Source of the DNA: Pseudoalteromonas aurantia 208
GTDB taxonomy: Bacteria; Pseudomonadota; Gammaproteobacteria; Enterobacterales; Alteromonadaceae
Length of the DNA stretch: 64,000 nucleotides
Direction of reading: 5' to 3'
Assembly: GCF_014858725.1 (NCBI RefSeq)
Contig: NZ_AQGV01000012.1
Location: 1,860,001 to 1,924,000 of the forward strand
Shown: piece after piece, positions 8,284 through 16,151 of the stretch
Numbering within the stretch: position 1 is the stretch's first letter
Layout: every line of letters starts with the position of its first letter
Translations under genes and position numbers: made by a program
Notes under the pieces: model-generated
Seen by the model: only the letters and a program-made list of their open reading frames with translations
What the model was told of the DNA's origin: nothing
Database searches by the model: none

Positions 8284-8511
8284 TTGGTGCACCCTGTATA
8301 TATCCAAAAATTAGATCAATTATATCAGAGTAAGGCCATTATCATATATATTAACCACCACTTACAAGATGAACCATTTTTAGTTTCTCGGTTTTTTTGA
8401 AACAACAAGCAACTCAGAACAAGTTACTTGTACAGTCTTGTGTCAGCACCATAGTGCTGTGAGAGATAATTAGAATCTAGTTCTTATCCGATATACCTAA
8501 ATTTCAGACAA

Positions 8512-8539
8512 AAAAATAGCGCCTTCTGGCGCTATTTTT
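8512..8539 (-). terminator. Terminator of the apt-dnaX-ybaB operon
   Basis: AAAAATAGCGCC-TTCT-GGCGCTATTTTT is a perfect twelve-base hairpin, 13 bases after the ybaB stop, with a T-run in the minus direction. Confidence 0.9.
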
Positions 8540-8552
8540 ATGGGATTCTAAA

Positions 8553-8879
8553 TTAGAATGGCATTTTCATACCAGGTGGTAGTTGCATTCCGCCTGTTAC
8601 ATCGGCCATTTTCTTCTCTGACGCTTCACCTACACGACGTACTGCGTCATTTACCGCTGCTGCCAGTAAGTCTTCAATCATATCTTTGTCGTCTTCCATT
8701 AGGCTCTCATCAATTTCAACACGACGCACATTGTGGCTACCTAACATAGTCACTTTAACTAGGCCAGCACCGGCTTCACCTGTTACTTCTAAATTTTTAA
8801 TTTCGTCTTGGGCTTTTTGCATGCGCTCTTGCATTTGCTGCGCTTGCTTCATCATGTTACCCATTCCACCTTTAAACAT
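8553..8879 (-). CDS. ybaB: YbaB/EbfC family nucleoid-associated protein
   Basis: The 108-residue protein begins [20 protein letters not shown] and ends with [12 protein letters not shown], both hallmarks of YbaB/EbfC. The middle holds [18 protein letters not shown], the conserved core. Members are small dimeric DNA-binding proteins associated with the nucleoid. The ATG is preceded by GTAAGAGAGAAAGTTT. It lies 59 bases after dnaX, in the dnaX-ybaB order of enterobacteria, and is the last gene before the strong terminator at 8512-8539. recR, which often follows ybaB, is absent. Confidence 0.95.
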   Translation of the reverse strand: MFKGGMGNMMKQAQQMQERMQKAQDEIKNLEVTGEAGAGLVKVTMLGSHNVRRVEIDESLMEDDKDMIEDLLAAAVNDAVRRVGEASEKKMADVTGGMQLPPGMKMPF

Positions 8880-8938
8880 AAACTTTCTCTCTTACATCAA
8901 ATCAAAACTGGCTAAAAGATAAGGGCTATTGTAACGAA

Positions 8939-11335
8939 TTACAACGCCTGAATCGTATTTTCATCAATGATCGCAGCAAATTCTTGTACGAACTGCACGA
9001 CATTCTCATCTTGGTTAATAACATCCACAGCTTGCTGGTAGCGCTGTGCGTCTATTTTTTGTTGAATCAAAAACGGGGAATCTATTACGCCTGGGGAAAA
9101 CACAATGTCTACCTCAACTTCATACCCGTATATTTCACTTAATGAAGCAATCAATTTCTGTCGTAAAATTGCGCTATCTAAGTGTTGCTGAGACGCATCT
9201 ACATCCAACTTAATACTGTTATTTTCTTTATTAAAAATAGAATGTAACGCAAATTGTCGCATTCTACCACCAAGCCCCATTCGCTTAATTAAATGTGCCC
9301 ATTCATCTTGTTGATGAGCAAAACGAATATCACTAATTGGACTGGTAAAATCTTCAGGTATTTCGACTGCTTGAGCAACTGGCTCTGGTTGCTCTGCCTT
9401 TTTCACAGGCGCTATTTGCTCTAATAGTTCCGGTGCTAAATTTTCAGTTTTCGCTTGATGCTTTTGCGCAAACGGAATTTTCTTTTCAGGTTTTTCAACA
9501 GTAACCGCGCGTTTATGCTTGTGTGTATGCGGCGCACTATGCGCCGTCGGCTTTTTTGGCTCTTCGCCTTTTGGCTGTAAAAGTTGCCCTGCCCCAGAAA
9601 TATTGCGATTTTGCAATATTTTAGCAATTGCCGAATTCGCATTCGCTTGCTTAGCTTGTAAGGAGTCACCCTCTACCTGAGGCACTGTAGACGATTGAGT
9701 ATTGTTATTGTCTGCAGGCTGCTGAGTACTCTGGGTATTTTGAGATTCACTAAACCCTAGCTCAACCGCTTTCGACATTAGCTCGCTGTATTCATTTGCA
9801 ATATTCTGTTCTGCACTGTGTTCAGCGGGCTGGTCATTATTCTGTTCAATAAATGCCTTATCCAGCGCAGGGGTGGCTGCAAAGTTTTCAACTACGTCAG
9901 GTGCATTAGCTGACAACTCTGGAGAGTGCATATCAACTGTATTAACATTGTTAGATGTTGCTGATTCAAAAGCCGCAGCTTGGTTAACCGAGGTGTGCTC
10001 TATCACGCCATGTTCAGCGATTGCAGGTGCAGTGGCTTCATGCTGCGGTTGTTGCTCTGTTGTTAGTTGTTTCGTATGCTGATCAACTTGTGGCTGTATT
10101 ACTTGAGATGCGGCTTGAGAGCCAGATACAGAGGGCTGTGGTGGTTGGCTTTGTTGTTTTGCTGGCTTATTAAATAACGCACGTAAATCACCTACCTTTG
10201 ACTTACTTGTTGTGACTTGTTCTGTGGATGGTGTGCTTGATTGTGATATATCACTTTGTTCAAACGCCAACAAACGTAGCATCACCATTTCAAAACCCAG
10301 TTTTTGCTCTGGCGCCCATTTTAAGTCTTTTTTACCATTGAGTAATAATTGGTAAAACAGTTGTACTTGATGTGCATCAGTTTGCTGCATAATAGCGAGA
10401 ACATCCGCTTCTTCAAATTGACTAAATTGCACGGCCTGAGGCACAAGCTGCGCTAATTGGATCACATGACATAGCGCAATTAAATCATCTAGCACACTAA
10501 TGAAATTGCCATTTTTTACAGCTATATTTGCGACTTCAGTGAGTAATAACTCGCCGTCTTGACATAAAACAGCTGACAATAAGAGTAAAGCATGGCGGCT
10601 GTCCATCAGTCCGAGCATTTGTTGGACTGCAACCACATTTAAGTCACCATTGGTTTGTGCTATAGCTTGATCTGTTAAACTGAGGCCATCTCGCATACTG
10701 CCATCGGCTGCTTTGGCCAGTATTTGTAACGACTGCTCGTCAAAGGTCACGTTTTCTTGCGGCAAAATGTGCTCTAGTTGAGCAGTGATTTCACCTTGAG
10801 ACAATGCATTTAAATTAAATTGCAAACATCGCGATAAAATCGTGACGGGCAACTTTTGTGGATCGGTTGTCGCCAATAAAAACTTAACGTGCTCAGGGGG
10901 CTCTTCAAGCGTTTTAAGCAATGCATTAAAACTATGCTTTGACAGCATATGTACTTCATCTATTAGATAAACCTTATATCGGCCTCTTGTCGGTGAGTAT
11001 TGTACATTGTCTAAAATTTCCCGTGTATCTTCTACTTTTGTGCGTGACGCTGCATCAATTTCAATGAGGTCAATAAACTTACCAGCTTCGATATCTTGGC
11101 AGCTACTGCACTGTCCACACGGATTAGACGTGATCCCTTGATCACAATTAAGGCTTTTTGCAAAAATACGGGCGATGGTCGTTTTACCAACGCCTCGGGT
11201 CCCAGTGAATAAATAAGCGTGGTGCAACCTTTGCTCATTGAGTGCATTGACCAGTGCTTGCTTTACATGCGCTTGGCCAACTAATTGATGAAAGGTTTGT
11301 GGACGCCACTTTCGAGCTAGGACCTGATAACTCAT
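8939..11335 (-). CDS. dnaX: DNA polymerase III subunits tau and gamma
   Basis: The 798-residue tau protein is the clamp-loader ATPase of the replicative polymerase. It starts MSYQVLARKWRP, the family N terminus. The open frame extends 34 codons further up, but that part overlaps apt and is not conserved. A Walker A motif GTRGVGKTT lies at about 45-53. A C4 zinc module (CDQGITSNPCGQCSSC) follows, then DEVHMLS, and an SRC arginine-finger motif lies further on. A long Gln/Ala-rich linker leads to the tau-specific C-terminal domain. The codons CCA AAA AAG at 9551-9559, with a hairpin downstream, form a predicted -1 frameshift site. That would give a gamma form of about 599 residues. The ATG is one base after the apt stop, so translation is coupled. 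Confidence 0.96.
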   Translation of the reverse strand: MSYQVLARKWRPQTFHQLVGQAHVKQALVNALNEQRLHHAYLFTGTRGVGKTTIARIFAKSLNCDQGITSNPCGQCSSCQDIEAGKFIDLIEIDAASRTKVEDTREILDNVQYSPTRGRYKVYLIDEVHMLSKHSFNALLKTLEEPPEHVKFLLATTDPQKLPVTILSRCLQFNLNALSQGEITAQLEHILPQENVTFDEQSLQILAKAADGSMRDGLSLTDQAIAQTNGDLNVVAVQQMLGLMDSRHALLLLSAVLCQDGELLLTEVANIAVKNGNFISVLDDLIALCHVIQLAQLVPQAVQFSQFEEADVLAIMQQTDAHQVQLFYQLLLNGKKDLKWAPEQKLGFEMVMLRLLAFEQSDISQSSTPSTEQVTTSKSKVGDLRALFNKPAKQQSQPPQPSVSGSQAASQVIQPQVDQHTKQLTTEQQPQHEATAPAIAEHGVIEHTSVNQAAAFESATSNNVNTVDMHSPELSANAPDVVENFAATPALDKAFIEQNNDQPAEHSAEQNIANEYSELMSKAVELGFSESQNTQSTQQPADNNNTQSSTVPQVEGDSLQAKQANANSAIAKILQNRNISGAGQLLQPKGEEPKKPTAHSAPHTHKHKRAVTVEKPEKKIPFAQKHQAKTENLAPELLEQIAPVKKAEQPEPVAQAVEIPEDFTSPISDIRFAHQQDEWAHLIKRMGLGGRMRQFALHSIFNKENNSIKLDVDASQQHLDSAILRQKLIASLSEIYGYEVEVDIVFSPGVIDSPFLIQQKIDAQRYQQAVDVINQDENVVQFVQEFAAIIDENTIQAL
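9530..9557 (-). promoter_or_regulatory. Predicted programmed -1 ribosomal frameshift site in dnaX
   Basis: On the minus strand the slippery heptamer A AAA AAG (9551-9557) is in the tau frame as in E. coli. An AAAGG Shine-Dalgarno-like stretch lies about ten bases upstream. A hairpin CGGCGCA-TAG-TGCGCCG (9530-9546) starts four bases downstream. After slipping, ribosomes would add Ala-Asp-Gly-Ala and stop at the TAG in the hairpin loop (9537-9539). This gives a gamma subunit without the tau C-terminal domains. Confidence 0.85.
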
Positions 11336-11336
11336 A

Positions 11337-11882
11337 TTATTCGCCTTCGTACTCGACCAACGTAAACACGTTAATACCAAGTTCTTTAATACGCTTCTCG
11401 CCACCAAGGCCCGGTAATGAGATAACAAACGCGCCATCCGTTGCCTTACCGCCTAAGCGCTCTACCAATTTAGCGGTTGCTTCAATTGTGCCACCTGTTG
11501 CTAGCAAGTCATCAACTAAGAGTACTTTATCACCCTCTACGATTGCATCAGTATGTAACTCTAAGGTGTCTTCACCGTATTCTAATTGGTAAGATTGACT
11601 GATCACTTCGCGTGGTAATTTGCCTGGCTTACGTACTGGAATAAATGGAATACCTAATGCGTACGATAAAGGCGCACCAAAAATAAAGCCGCGGGATTCT
11701 GTCCCTATTATTTTTGTAAACCCTTGCCCTTGATATTTCTCAATAAAGCAATCGATGGTTGCTTTAAGTGCTTCAGGGTTAGCGAGTAGCGTTGTTACAT
11801 CGCGAAACATGATCCCAGGTTTAGGGTAATCTGGAATAGTTACAATACTGTCTGCAATTAAAGACAAATTAGCTTTCGTCAT
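11337..11882 (-). CDS. apt: Adenine phosphoribosyltransferase
   Basis: The 181-residue enzyme converts adenine and PRPP to AMP in purine salvage. Visible motifs are [18 protein letters not shown] near the N terminus, [20 protein letters not shown], and the PRPP loop [13 protein letters not shown]. Length fits Apt (about 175-185). The ATG at 11882 begins [12 protein letters not shown]. The open frame continues 29 codons upstream with hydrophobic residues not typical of Apt, so I rejected that start. It is the first gene of apt-dnaX-ybaB, a common gammaproteobacterial order. Confidence 0.95.
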   Translation of the reverse strand: MTKANLSLIADSIVTIPDYPKPGIMFRDVTTLLANPEALKATIDCFIEKYQGQGFTKIIGTESRGFIFGAPLSYALGIPFIPVRKPGKLPREVISQSYQLEYGEDTLELHTDAIVEGDKVLLVDDLLATGGTIEATAKLVERLGGKATDGAFVISLPGLGGEKRIKELGINVFTLVEYEGE

Positions 11883-12000
11883 AATAAGGAACTTTGTTAA
11901 ATAAATTATCAAAGAAGTGATTATAACAAGAATGGCTGAACATGAAATGCCCGTTGCTATGTTTATCAAATTAATACGTTTGAGTGCTCAAACAAACAAC

Positions 12001-12026
12001 AAAAAAGGCTGCACATTGGCAGCCTT
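12001..12026 (-). terminator. Rho-independent terminator after the 39-residue membrane protein
   Basis: AAGGCTGC-ACATTG-GCAGCCTT, followed in the minus direction by six T. It separates the small gene 12051-12170 from apt. Confidence 0.85.
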
Positions 12027-12050
12027 ATGATATAAACAATGTGATTGGGT

Positions 12051-12170
12051 TTATGCGCTTAGGCTGATCCAACCTAAAATCCCATTTAAACACCCTACCA
12101 CTGCAAACACCGCTAAAAATGCAAAAAAATATGTTGCATTAAATGGGTCTTTGAAATCACCTTCAGACAT
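12051..12170 (-). CDS. 39-residue single-helix membrane protein
   Basis: This short frame reads MSEGDFKDPFNATYFFAFLA and continues with a hydrophobic stretch (VFAVVGCLNGILGW) to a TAA. The ribosome site AAGG lies eight bases before the ATG, and a strong terminator follows 24 bases after the stop. This makes it a likely real small gene rather than a chance frame. One transmembrane helix with a polar, acidic N terminus is predicted. I do not recognise a family. It lies between the hvf-type operon and apt, all on the minus strand. Its AAGG site, codon pattern and terminator argue for independent expression. Confidence 0.65.
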   Translation of the reverse strand: MSEGDFKDPFNATYFFAFLAVFAVVGCLNGILGWISLSA

Positions 12171-12248
12171 AGTAATTACCTTAATTTTTAGCACGACAAA
12201 ACGCAGCACATGATAATCGATCTACTATAGTCAATAAAGATGTAAATG

Positions 12249-12989
12249 TTAGTTTTTTGACGCAACAACTCCTAAGTCGGCCATTGCACTGAGTGTTTGT
12301 TGTGCACCTACACTTAGCTGTTCATACGTAAACTGAGGAACCTGAGTCAATACTGCTTCAACTAACTTGGGCAGTACAATCCCTGAGTTTTGTTCTAACA
12401 CGTTCAGCAGTAAAGCCGTCATCGGATTAGAAGAAATAAATGCCACTTCTTCATCTGCGTCCCGATATACCACAAAGTAATGGGGTTGCTCACTTGGCTG
12501 TTGTGGCACGAATTCCTCACTAATTTGATGAACCGCAAAGGTATAACTTAAGTTACGGGCGGTGTCTTTTAAGTATAAAGGCTGCGTCTGCCAATCACTT
12601 ATTGCACAATAGTTGTCTGAACTTAGGCACACAGATACGTCAAGCTCTACCCATTCATAGTGCGCTAGTTCCAGCATAAAGACAGGGTCGTTCGGTGTCA
12701 GTTCATAACTATGCTGTAAAAACGATAAGAACTCTTGGCTAATCTCCAAAAAATAGGGACTCTGACAGTTATGTACAGTAAAAAATTGGCGTACTAATGC
12801 CAGCCAATCTTTACGCTCATACAGGCTTTTTAATACCGGAAACGCCGACGCAACAAAACCTTCAATATTATTAAAAAACAGCTCGTTATAAATTTTTATT
12901 CGCCGTTCAGACACATCTTTTGGCCGAGCAACTAATTCAGGGTTTCGAATGTGGGCCATAAATGCTTGTTGCACTTGAGCAAATGACAT
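12249..12989 (-). CDS. hvfC: DUF2063 partner protein of a DUF692 RiPP enzyme (HvfC/BufC-like)
   Basis: The 246-residue protein begins MSFAQVQQAFMAHIRNPE and has the region RIKIYNELFFNNIEGFVASA. These are typical of the putative DNA-binding domain family DUF2063. In bufferin and HvfA systems this protein partners the DUF692 enzyme and binds the precursor peptide for modification. DNA binding is not its known role there. Its ATG overlaps the stop of the DUF692 gene by one base (TAATG), so the two proteins are made in a coupled way, as expected for a complex. It is the last gene of the operon. No DoxX-type membrane gene, the usual fourth member, follows. Confidence 0.85.
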   Translation of the reverse strand: MSFAQVQQAFMAHIRNPELVARPKDVSERRIKIYNELFFNNIEGFVASAFPVLKSLYERKDWLALVRQFFTVHNCQSPYFLEISQEFLSFLQHSYELTPNDPVFMLELAHYEWVELDVSVCLSSDNYCAISDWQTQPLYLKDTARNLSYTFAVHQISEEFVPQQPSEQPHYFVVYRDADEEVAFISSNPMTALLLNVLEQNSGIVLPKLVEAVLTQVPQFTYEQLSVGAQQTLSAMADLGVVASKN

Positions 12990-13831
12990 TATGCAACCCC
13001 TTTCGTATTAAGTTGTGCTTGGGTCTGCAAGCTGTGAATTTGATTTAATTCTCCCCTAAGCTCTACAATGTCGGGAATATTAAAGTCTCGTTCTAGTAAA
13101 GTGGGAAATACACCATGATATTGGTATGTTTTATCCAGTAAATCCCAAACCGGATCACAAACCGGTGCGCCGTGTGTATCAATAAGTAAATCTTCTGCTT
13201 CTACAAAATGTCCTGCCACATGCCCATACGCTATACGCGCTTGCGGCATTGCACGCATGAACTCAAGCGCATCATATTGATGGTTTATACTATTAACGTA
13301 AATGTTATTTACATCTAATAACAAGTCACAGTCTGCTTCTTCTAAAACAGCTAAAGTGAAGTCTTGCTCTGACATCTGTTGACCCGGCGCTGCATAGTAC
13401 GAGACATTTTCTATTGCAATAGTTCGCTCTAAAATATCTTGTACCTGCCGAATACGACTCGCAACATGTGTTACCGCCTCCTCAGTAAAGGGAATCGGCA
13501 TTAAGTCGTACATATGCCCGCTACCGGAACAGTAGCTAAGATGCTCACTGTAAAGCAGAATATTATGCTCATCAAAAAATGTTTTTAACTCTTTAACAAA
13601 AGCAACATCAAGAGCATTCGGTGACCCTAAAGACAGTGATAAACCATGACAAATAAACTGATGCCGCTGTGTTAATTGTTTAAACTGGCGACCAAACTTA
13701 CCTCCCATCTTAAGCCAGTTTTCTGGTGCCACTTCAAAAAACTGCGCCTCAGACGGTGGAGAAAGTAAAAAGTCATCTAACATCTCTCGCCTTAAACCAA
13801 GGCCGACTTTTCCTAATTGGGACTGCAGCAT
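12989..13831 (-). CDS. hvfB: DUF692 multinuclear iron enzyme for RiPP cysteine modification (HvfB/BufB-like)
   Basis: The 280-residue TIM-barrel protein is of the MbnB/TglH/BufB family. Family features include GLGLRREM at the N terminus, FEVAPENW, HGLSLSLGSP, SEHLSYC, ENVSYYA, DVNNIYVN, and GHVAGH with DTHGAPV. The histidines, glutamates and aspartates in these segments match the iron-binding positions of the family. These enzymes use a mixed-valence iron centre and oxygen to convert peptidyl cysteine to oxazolone-thioamide or thiooxazole groups. Here the substrate must be the EGKCG-repeat precursor encoded just upstream. The ATG is preceded by AAGGAG five bases away. A hairpin at 13847-13866 lies between the precursor and this gene. 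Confidence 0.9.
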   Translation of the reverse strand: MLQSQLGKVGLGLRREMLDDFLLSPPSEAQFFEVAPENWLKMGGKFGRQFKQLTQRHQFICHGLSLSLGSPNALDVAFVKELKTFFDEHNILLYSEHLSYCSGSGHMYDLMPIPFTEEAVTHVASRIRQVQDILERTIAIENVSYYAAPGQQMSEQDFTLAVLEEADCDLLLDVNNIYVNSINHQYDALEFMRAMPQARIAYGHVAGHFVEAEDLLIDTHGAPVCDPVWDLLDKTYQYHGVFPTLLERDFNIPDIVELRGELNQIHSLQTQAQLNTKGVA

Positions 13832-13846
13832 CTTTTCTCCTTAATT

Positions 13847-13866
13847 GGGGCAGCCAGCGCTACCCC
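13847..13866 (-). promoter_or_regulatory. Intra-operon hairpin between RiPP precursor and modifying enzymes
   Basis: GGGGCAGCCAGCGCTACCCC folds as a GGGG/CCCC stem plus an AGC/GCT stem with one mismatch. It has no long T-run, so it may act as a leaky terminator or mRNA stabiliser giving more precursor than enzyme. That is inference. Confidence 0.5.
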
Positions 13867-13878
13867 AGTGTTAATTTC

Positions 13879-14622
13879 TTAGTGTGAACCACCACATTTG
13901 CCTTCACCACACTTACCTTCTTTTTTACCTTTTGCGTCGCCACCACATTTGCCTTCGCCGCATTTACCTTCTTTTTTACCTTTTGCGTCGCCGCCACATT
14001 TACCTTCGCCGCATTTACCTTCTTTTTTACCTTTTGCGTCGCCGCCACATTTGCCTTCGCCGCATTTACCTTCTTTTTTACCTTTTGCGTCGCCACCACA
14101 TTTGCCTTCGCCGCATTTACCTTCTTTTTTACCTTTTGCGTCGCCACCACATTTGCCTTCGCCGCATTTACCTTCTTTTTTACCTTTTGCGTCGCCACCA
14201 CATTTGCCTTCGCCGCATTTACCTTCTTTTTTACCTTTTGCGTCGCCACCACATTTGCCTTCGCCGCATTTACCTTCTTTTTTACCTTTTGCGTCGCCAC
14301 CACATTTGCCTTCGCCGCATTTACCTTCTTTTTTACCTTTTGCGTCGCCACCACATTTGCCTTCGCCGCATTTACCTTCTTTTTTACCTTTTGCGTCGCC
14401 ACCACATTTGCCTTCGCCGCATTTACCTTCTTTTTTACCTTTTGCGTCGCCGCCACATTTACCTTCACCGCATTTACCTTCTCCAGCGTCTAACTGGTAT
14501 CCCGCAGTCATTGTTTCAAATGCAAATGGGTTAGCGCTCGCCTCTGGAGCAGCTAAACTCGCAGTACCTACAACAACCGCACCTAGTGTTAATGCAATAG
14601 AGTTTTTCTTAATTGTGTTCAT
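13879..14622 (-). CDS. hvfA: HvfA/bufferin-type RiPP precursor with 24 EGKCG motifs
   Basis: The 247-residue protein has a 30-residue signal peptide (MNTIKKNSIALTLG...APEASA) and a short spacer. It then has eleven full 17-residue units EGKCGEGKCGGDAKGKK and a final EGKCGEGKCGGSH. All 24 cysteines lie in EGKCG pentapeptides. In Haemophilus HvfA such motifs are converted by HvfBC into oxazolone-thioamide pairs that bind copper. The cognate DUF692 and DUF2063 genes follow directly. The precursor is exported and probably buffers copper or another metal in the periplasm. I chose the ATG at 14622 because it opens the signal peptide and has AGAGA upstream. The frame extends 22 codons further without support. 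This array is far longer than the six or so motifs known for HvfA. Confidence 0.9.
   Translation of the reverse strand: MNTIKKNSIALTLGAVVVGTASLAAPEASANPFAFETMTAGYQLDAGEGKCGEGKCGGDAKGKKEGKCGEGKCGGDAKGKKEGKCGEGKCGGDAKGKKEGKCGEGKCGGDAKGKKEGKCGEGKCGGDAKGKKEGKCGEGKCGGDAKGKKEGKCGEGKCGGDAKGKKEGKCGEGKCGGDAKGKKEGKCGEGKCGGDAKGKKEGKCGEGKCGGDAKGKKEGKCGEGKCGGDAKGKKEGKCGEGKCGGSH
13882..14481 (-). repeat. 51-base tandem repeat array of the RiPP precursor
   Basis: Eleven complete and one partial 51-base units are nearly identical in DNA, differing mostly at synonymous positions near the ends. Because the unit is a multiple of three, all reading frames stay open and produce spurious long frames on both strands. 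Confidence 0.95.
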
Positions 14623-14775
14623 GCTGGATTCTCTCTGTGAAATAATTGATTCATTGAATAGACCATATGCCCTACTAAAATCTTTCACTAAAAACTCAAA
14701 AAAAGCAAATTTGTACTTAGAAACTTCTACAGAGTCGTTTAAAATGGCCGCCCTTTTGCTGTATGAAGTAACCTG

Positions 14776-15762
14776 ATGAAACTAGTGTTAGCCCCTATGG
14801 AAGGCGTCGTCGATTTTAAAATGCGCCAGTTATTAACTGACATTGGCGGCTTTGATTTATGTGTCACTGAGTTCATTCGCGTTGTAGACCTAACGTTTCC
14901 ACGACGCGTTTTCACTCGCTATTGCCCTGAGTTGCTCAATAAAGGTAAAACACGCGCTGGCACACCCGTTCGTATTCAGCTACTAGGGCAGGTACCACAT
15001 GCTTTGGCGAATAATGCCCGAAAAGCCGTTATGCTTGGCTCTCATGGCATTGATTTAAATTTTGGTTGCCCAGCTAAAACGGTCAATAAAAGTAAAGGTG
15101 GGGCTGTTTTACTCAAAGAGCCAGAGCAAATGTATCAAATCATCAAAGCCGTACGTGACGCAGTACCAAGCGAACATCAAGTGAGTGCTAAGATCCGACT
15201 GGGTTTCGATGATGACAGTAACAGCAGCGAAATTATTGATGCCGTTGAAAGTGCTGGCGCATCTAGTTTAGCGATTCACGCCCGAACCAAAAAAGATGGC
15301 TACAAACCACCTGCTTATTGGGAAAAGATCCCTCCCTTATTATCAAGGCTCTCAATACCAGTTGTCGCAAATGGAGAAATTTGGCAAGTTGAAGATGCTT
15401 TCTTGTGCCAACAACGCAGTGGTTGTAAAGATTTGATGTTAGGACGAGGTGCGCTTGCAACACCTGATTTAGCGGCAAAAATTAAAGCTAAAATGCAAGG
15501 GTATGACTATACTCCGCTGCAATGGGAGCATATTATTTATCATATACTGCACTCATCTATGCACCAAGACCCAGCGTCTAACGAGAAATACTTTTCATCC
15601 AGAACAAAGCAATGGTTAGGCTATTTGAAGCGTCAATACCCACAAGCCCATGAGTTATTTGATGAAATTAAAACCTTAAAAGCCAAACAAGATGTTGTGA
15701 ATGTGTTAGAAAAATACGCAAAACAGCCAAGTATTGATTCAAATCATAATATAATTGACTAA
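14776..15762 (+). CDS. dusC: tRNA-dihydrouridine(16) synthase
   Basis: The 328-residue FMN enzyme reduces a uridine in the tRNA D-loop. Visible signatures are LAPMEGVVDFKMRQLL at the N terminus, IDLNFGCPAKTVNKSKGGAVLL with the catalytic cysteine, and AIHARTKKDGYKPPAYWE. VANGEIW and LMLGRGALATPDLA lie in the FMN-binding region. Length and the EGVVD start fit DusC rather than DusA or DusB. It is divergent from the RiPP precursor, with 153 bases between the starts to hold both promoters. A DksA-like gene follows closely. Confidence 0.92.
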   Translation: MKLVLAPMEGVVDFKMRQLLTDIGGFDLCVTEFIRVVDLTFPRRVFTRYCPELLNKGKTRAGTPVRIQLLGQVPHALANNARKAVMLGSHGIDLNFGCPAKTVNKSKGGAVLLKEPEQMYQIIKAVRDAVPSEHQVSAKIRLGFDDDSNSSEIIDAVESAGASSLAIHARTKKDGYKPPAYWEKIPPLLSRLSIPVVANGEIWQVEDAFLCQQRSGCKDLMLGRGALATPDLAAKIKAKMQGYDYTPLQWEHIIYHILHSSMHQDPASNEKYFSSRTKQWLGYLKRQYPQAHELFDEIKTLKAKQDVVNVLEKYAKQPSIDSNHNIID

Positions 15763-15797
15763 AGCTGATGATAATAGTTGTTCACAGGAGAGCAACT

Positions 15798-16151
15798 ATG
15801 AATACAGAACAAACTGGAAACTATCAACTTCAATTGAAGAATGAGCTTGAGTTCGTTCGCAATCGGTTTTTATTGGAACTAAAGCAATCAAAGCATCCAT
15901 ATACAGGGGAGCTCGCGCTAGTATTAGAACAAAACGCGCCCGCAGATTGGCTTGACCTTATTGCAAGTAAAGTGACTCCTGAACAATTTCCACGTTACCA
16001 ACGGTTAGTGCAATTAGAAGCGGCGCTGTGCCAAATCGACATTGGTCAATTTGGCTATTGCTGTGACTGTGAAGTACCACTAACATACGAAGAACTCAAA
16101 AAGGATGCGGCTACTCAGCGATGCCACCAATGCCAATCTAAAGTGAGTTAA
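15798..16151 (+). CDS. DksA/TraR-type zinc-finger protein
   Basis: The 117-residue protein ends with a C-x2-C-x17-C-x2-C zinc finger (CCDC ... CHQC), the spacing found in DksA. The N-terminal half is helical and lacks the long coiled coil of full DksA (about 150 residues). DksA-family proteins bind the RNA polymerase secondary channel and tune transcription. The ATG at 15798 follows CAGGAG. The frame extends ten codons upstream without a ribosome site. The stop lies inside the end of the convergent lipoprotein gene (overlap 16138-16151). Confidence 0.78.
   Translation: MNTEQTGNYQLQLKNELEFVRNRFLLELKQSKHPYTGELALVLEQNAPADWLDLIASKVTPEQFPRYQRLVQLEAALCQIDIGQFGYCCDCEVPLTYEELKKDAATQRCHQCQSKVS

Noticed and set aside
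13882..14481. Regular repeats resembling a CRISPR array
   Set aside because: Units are contiguous, coding and lack unique spacers; no cas genes.
13860..14776. Long open frames on both strands across the 51-base repeat (proline/serine-, histidine/leucine- and lysine/valine-rich)
   Set aside because: They are by-products of a repeat unit divisible by three. Only the frame with a signal peptide and EGKCG motifs has a family match and ribosome site.
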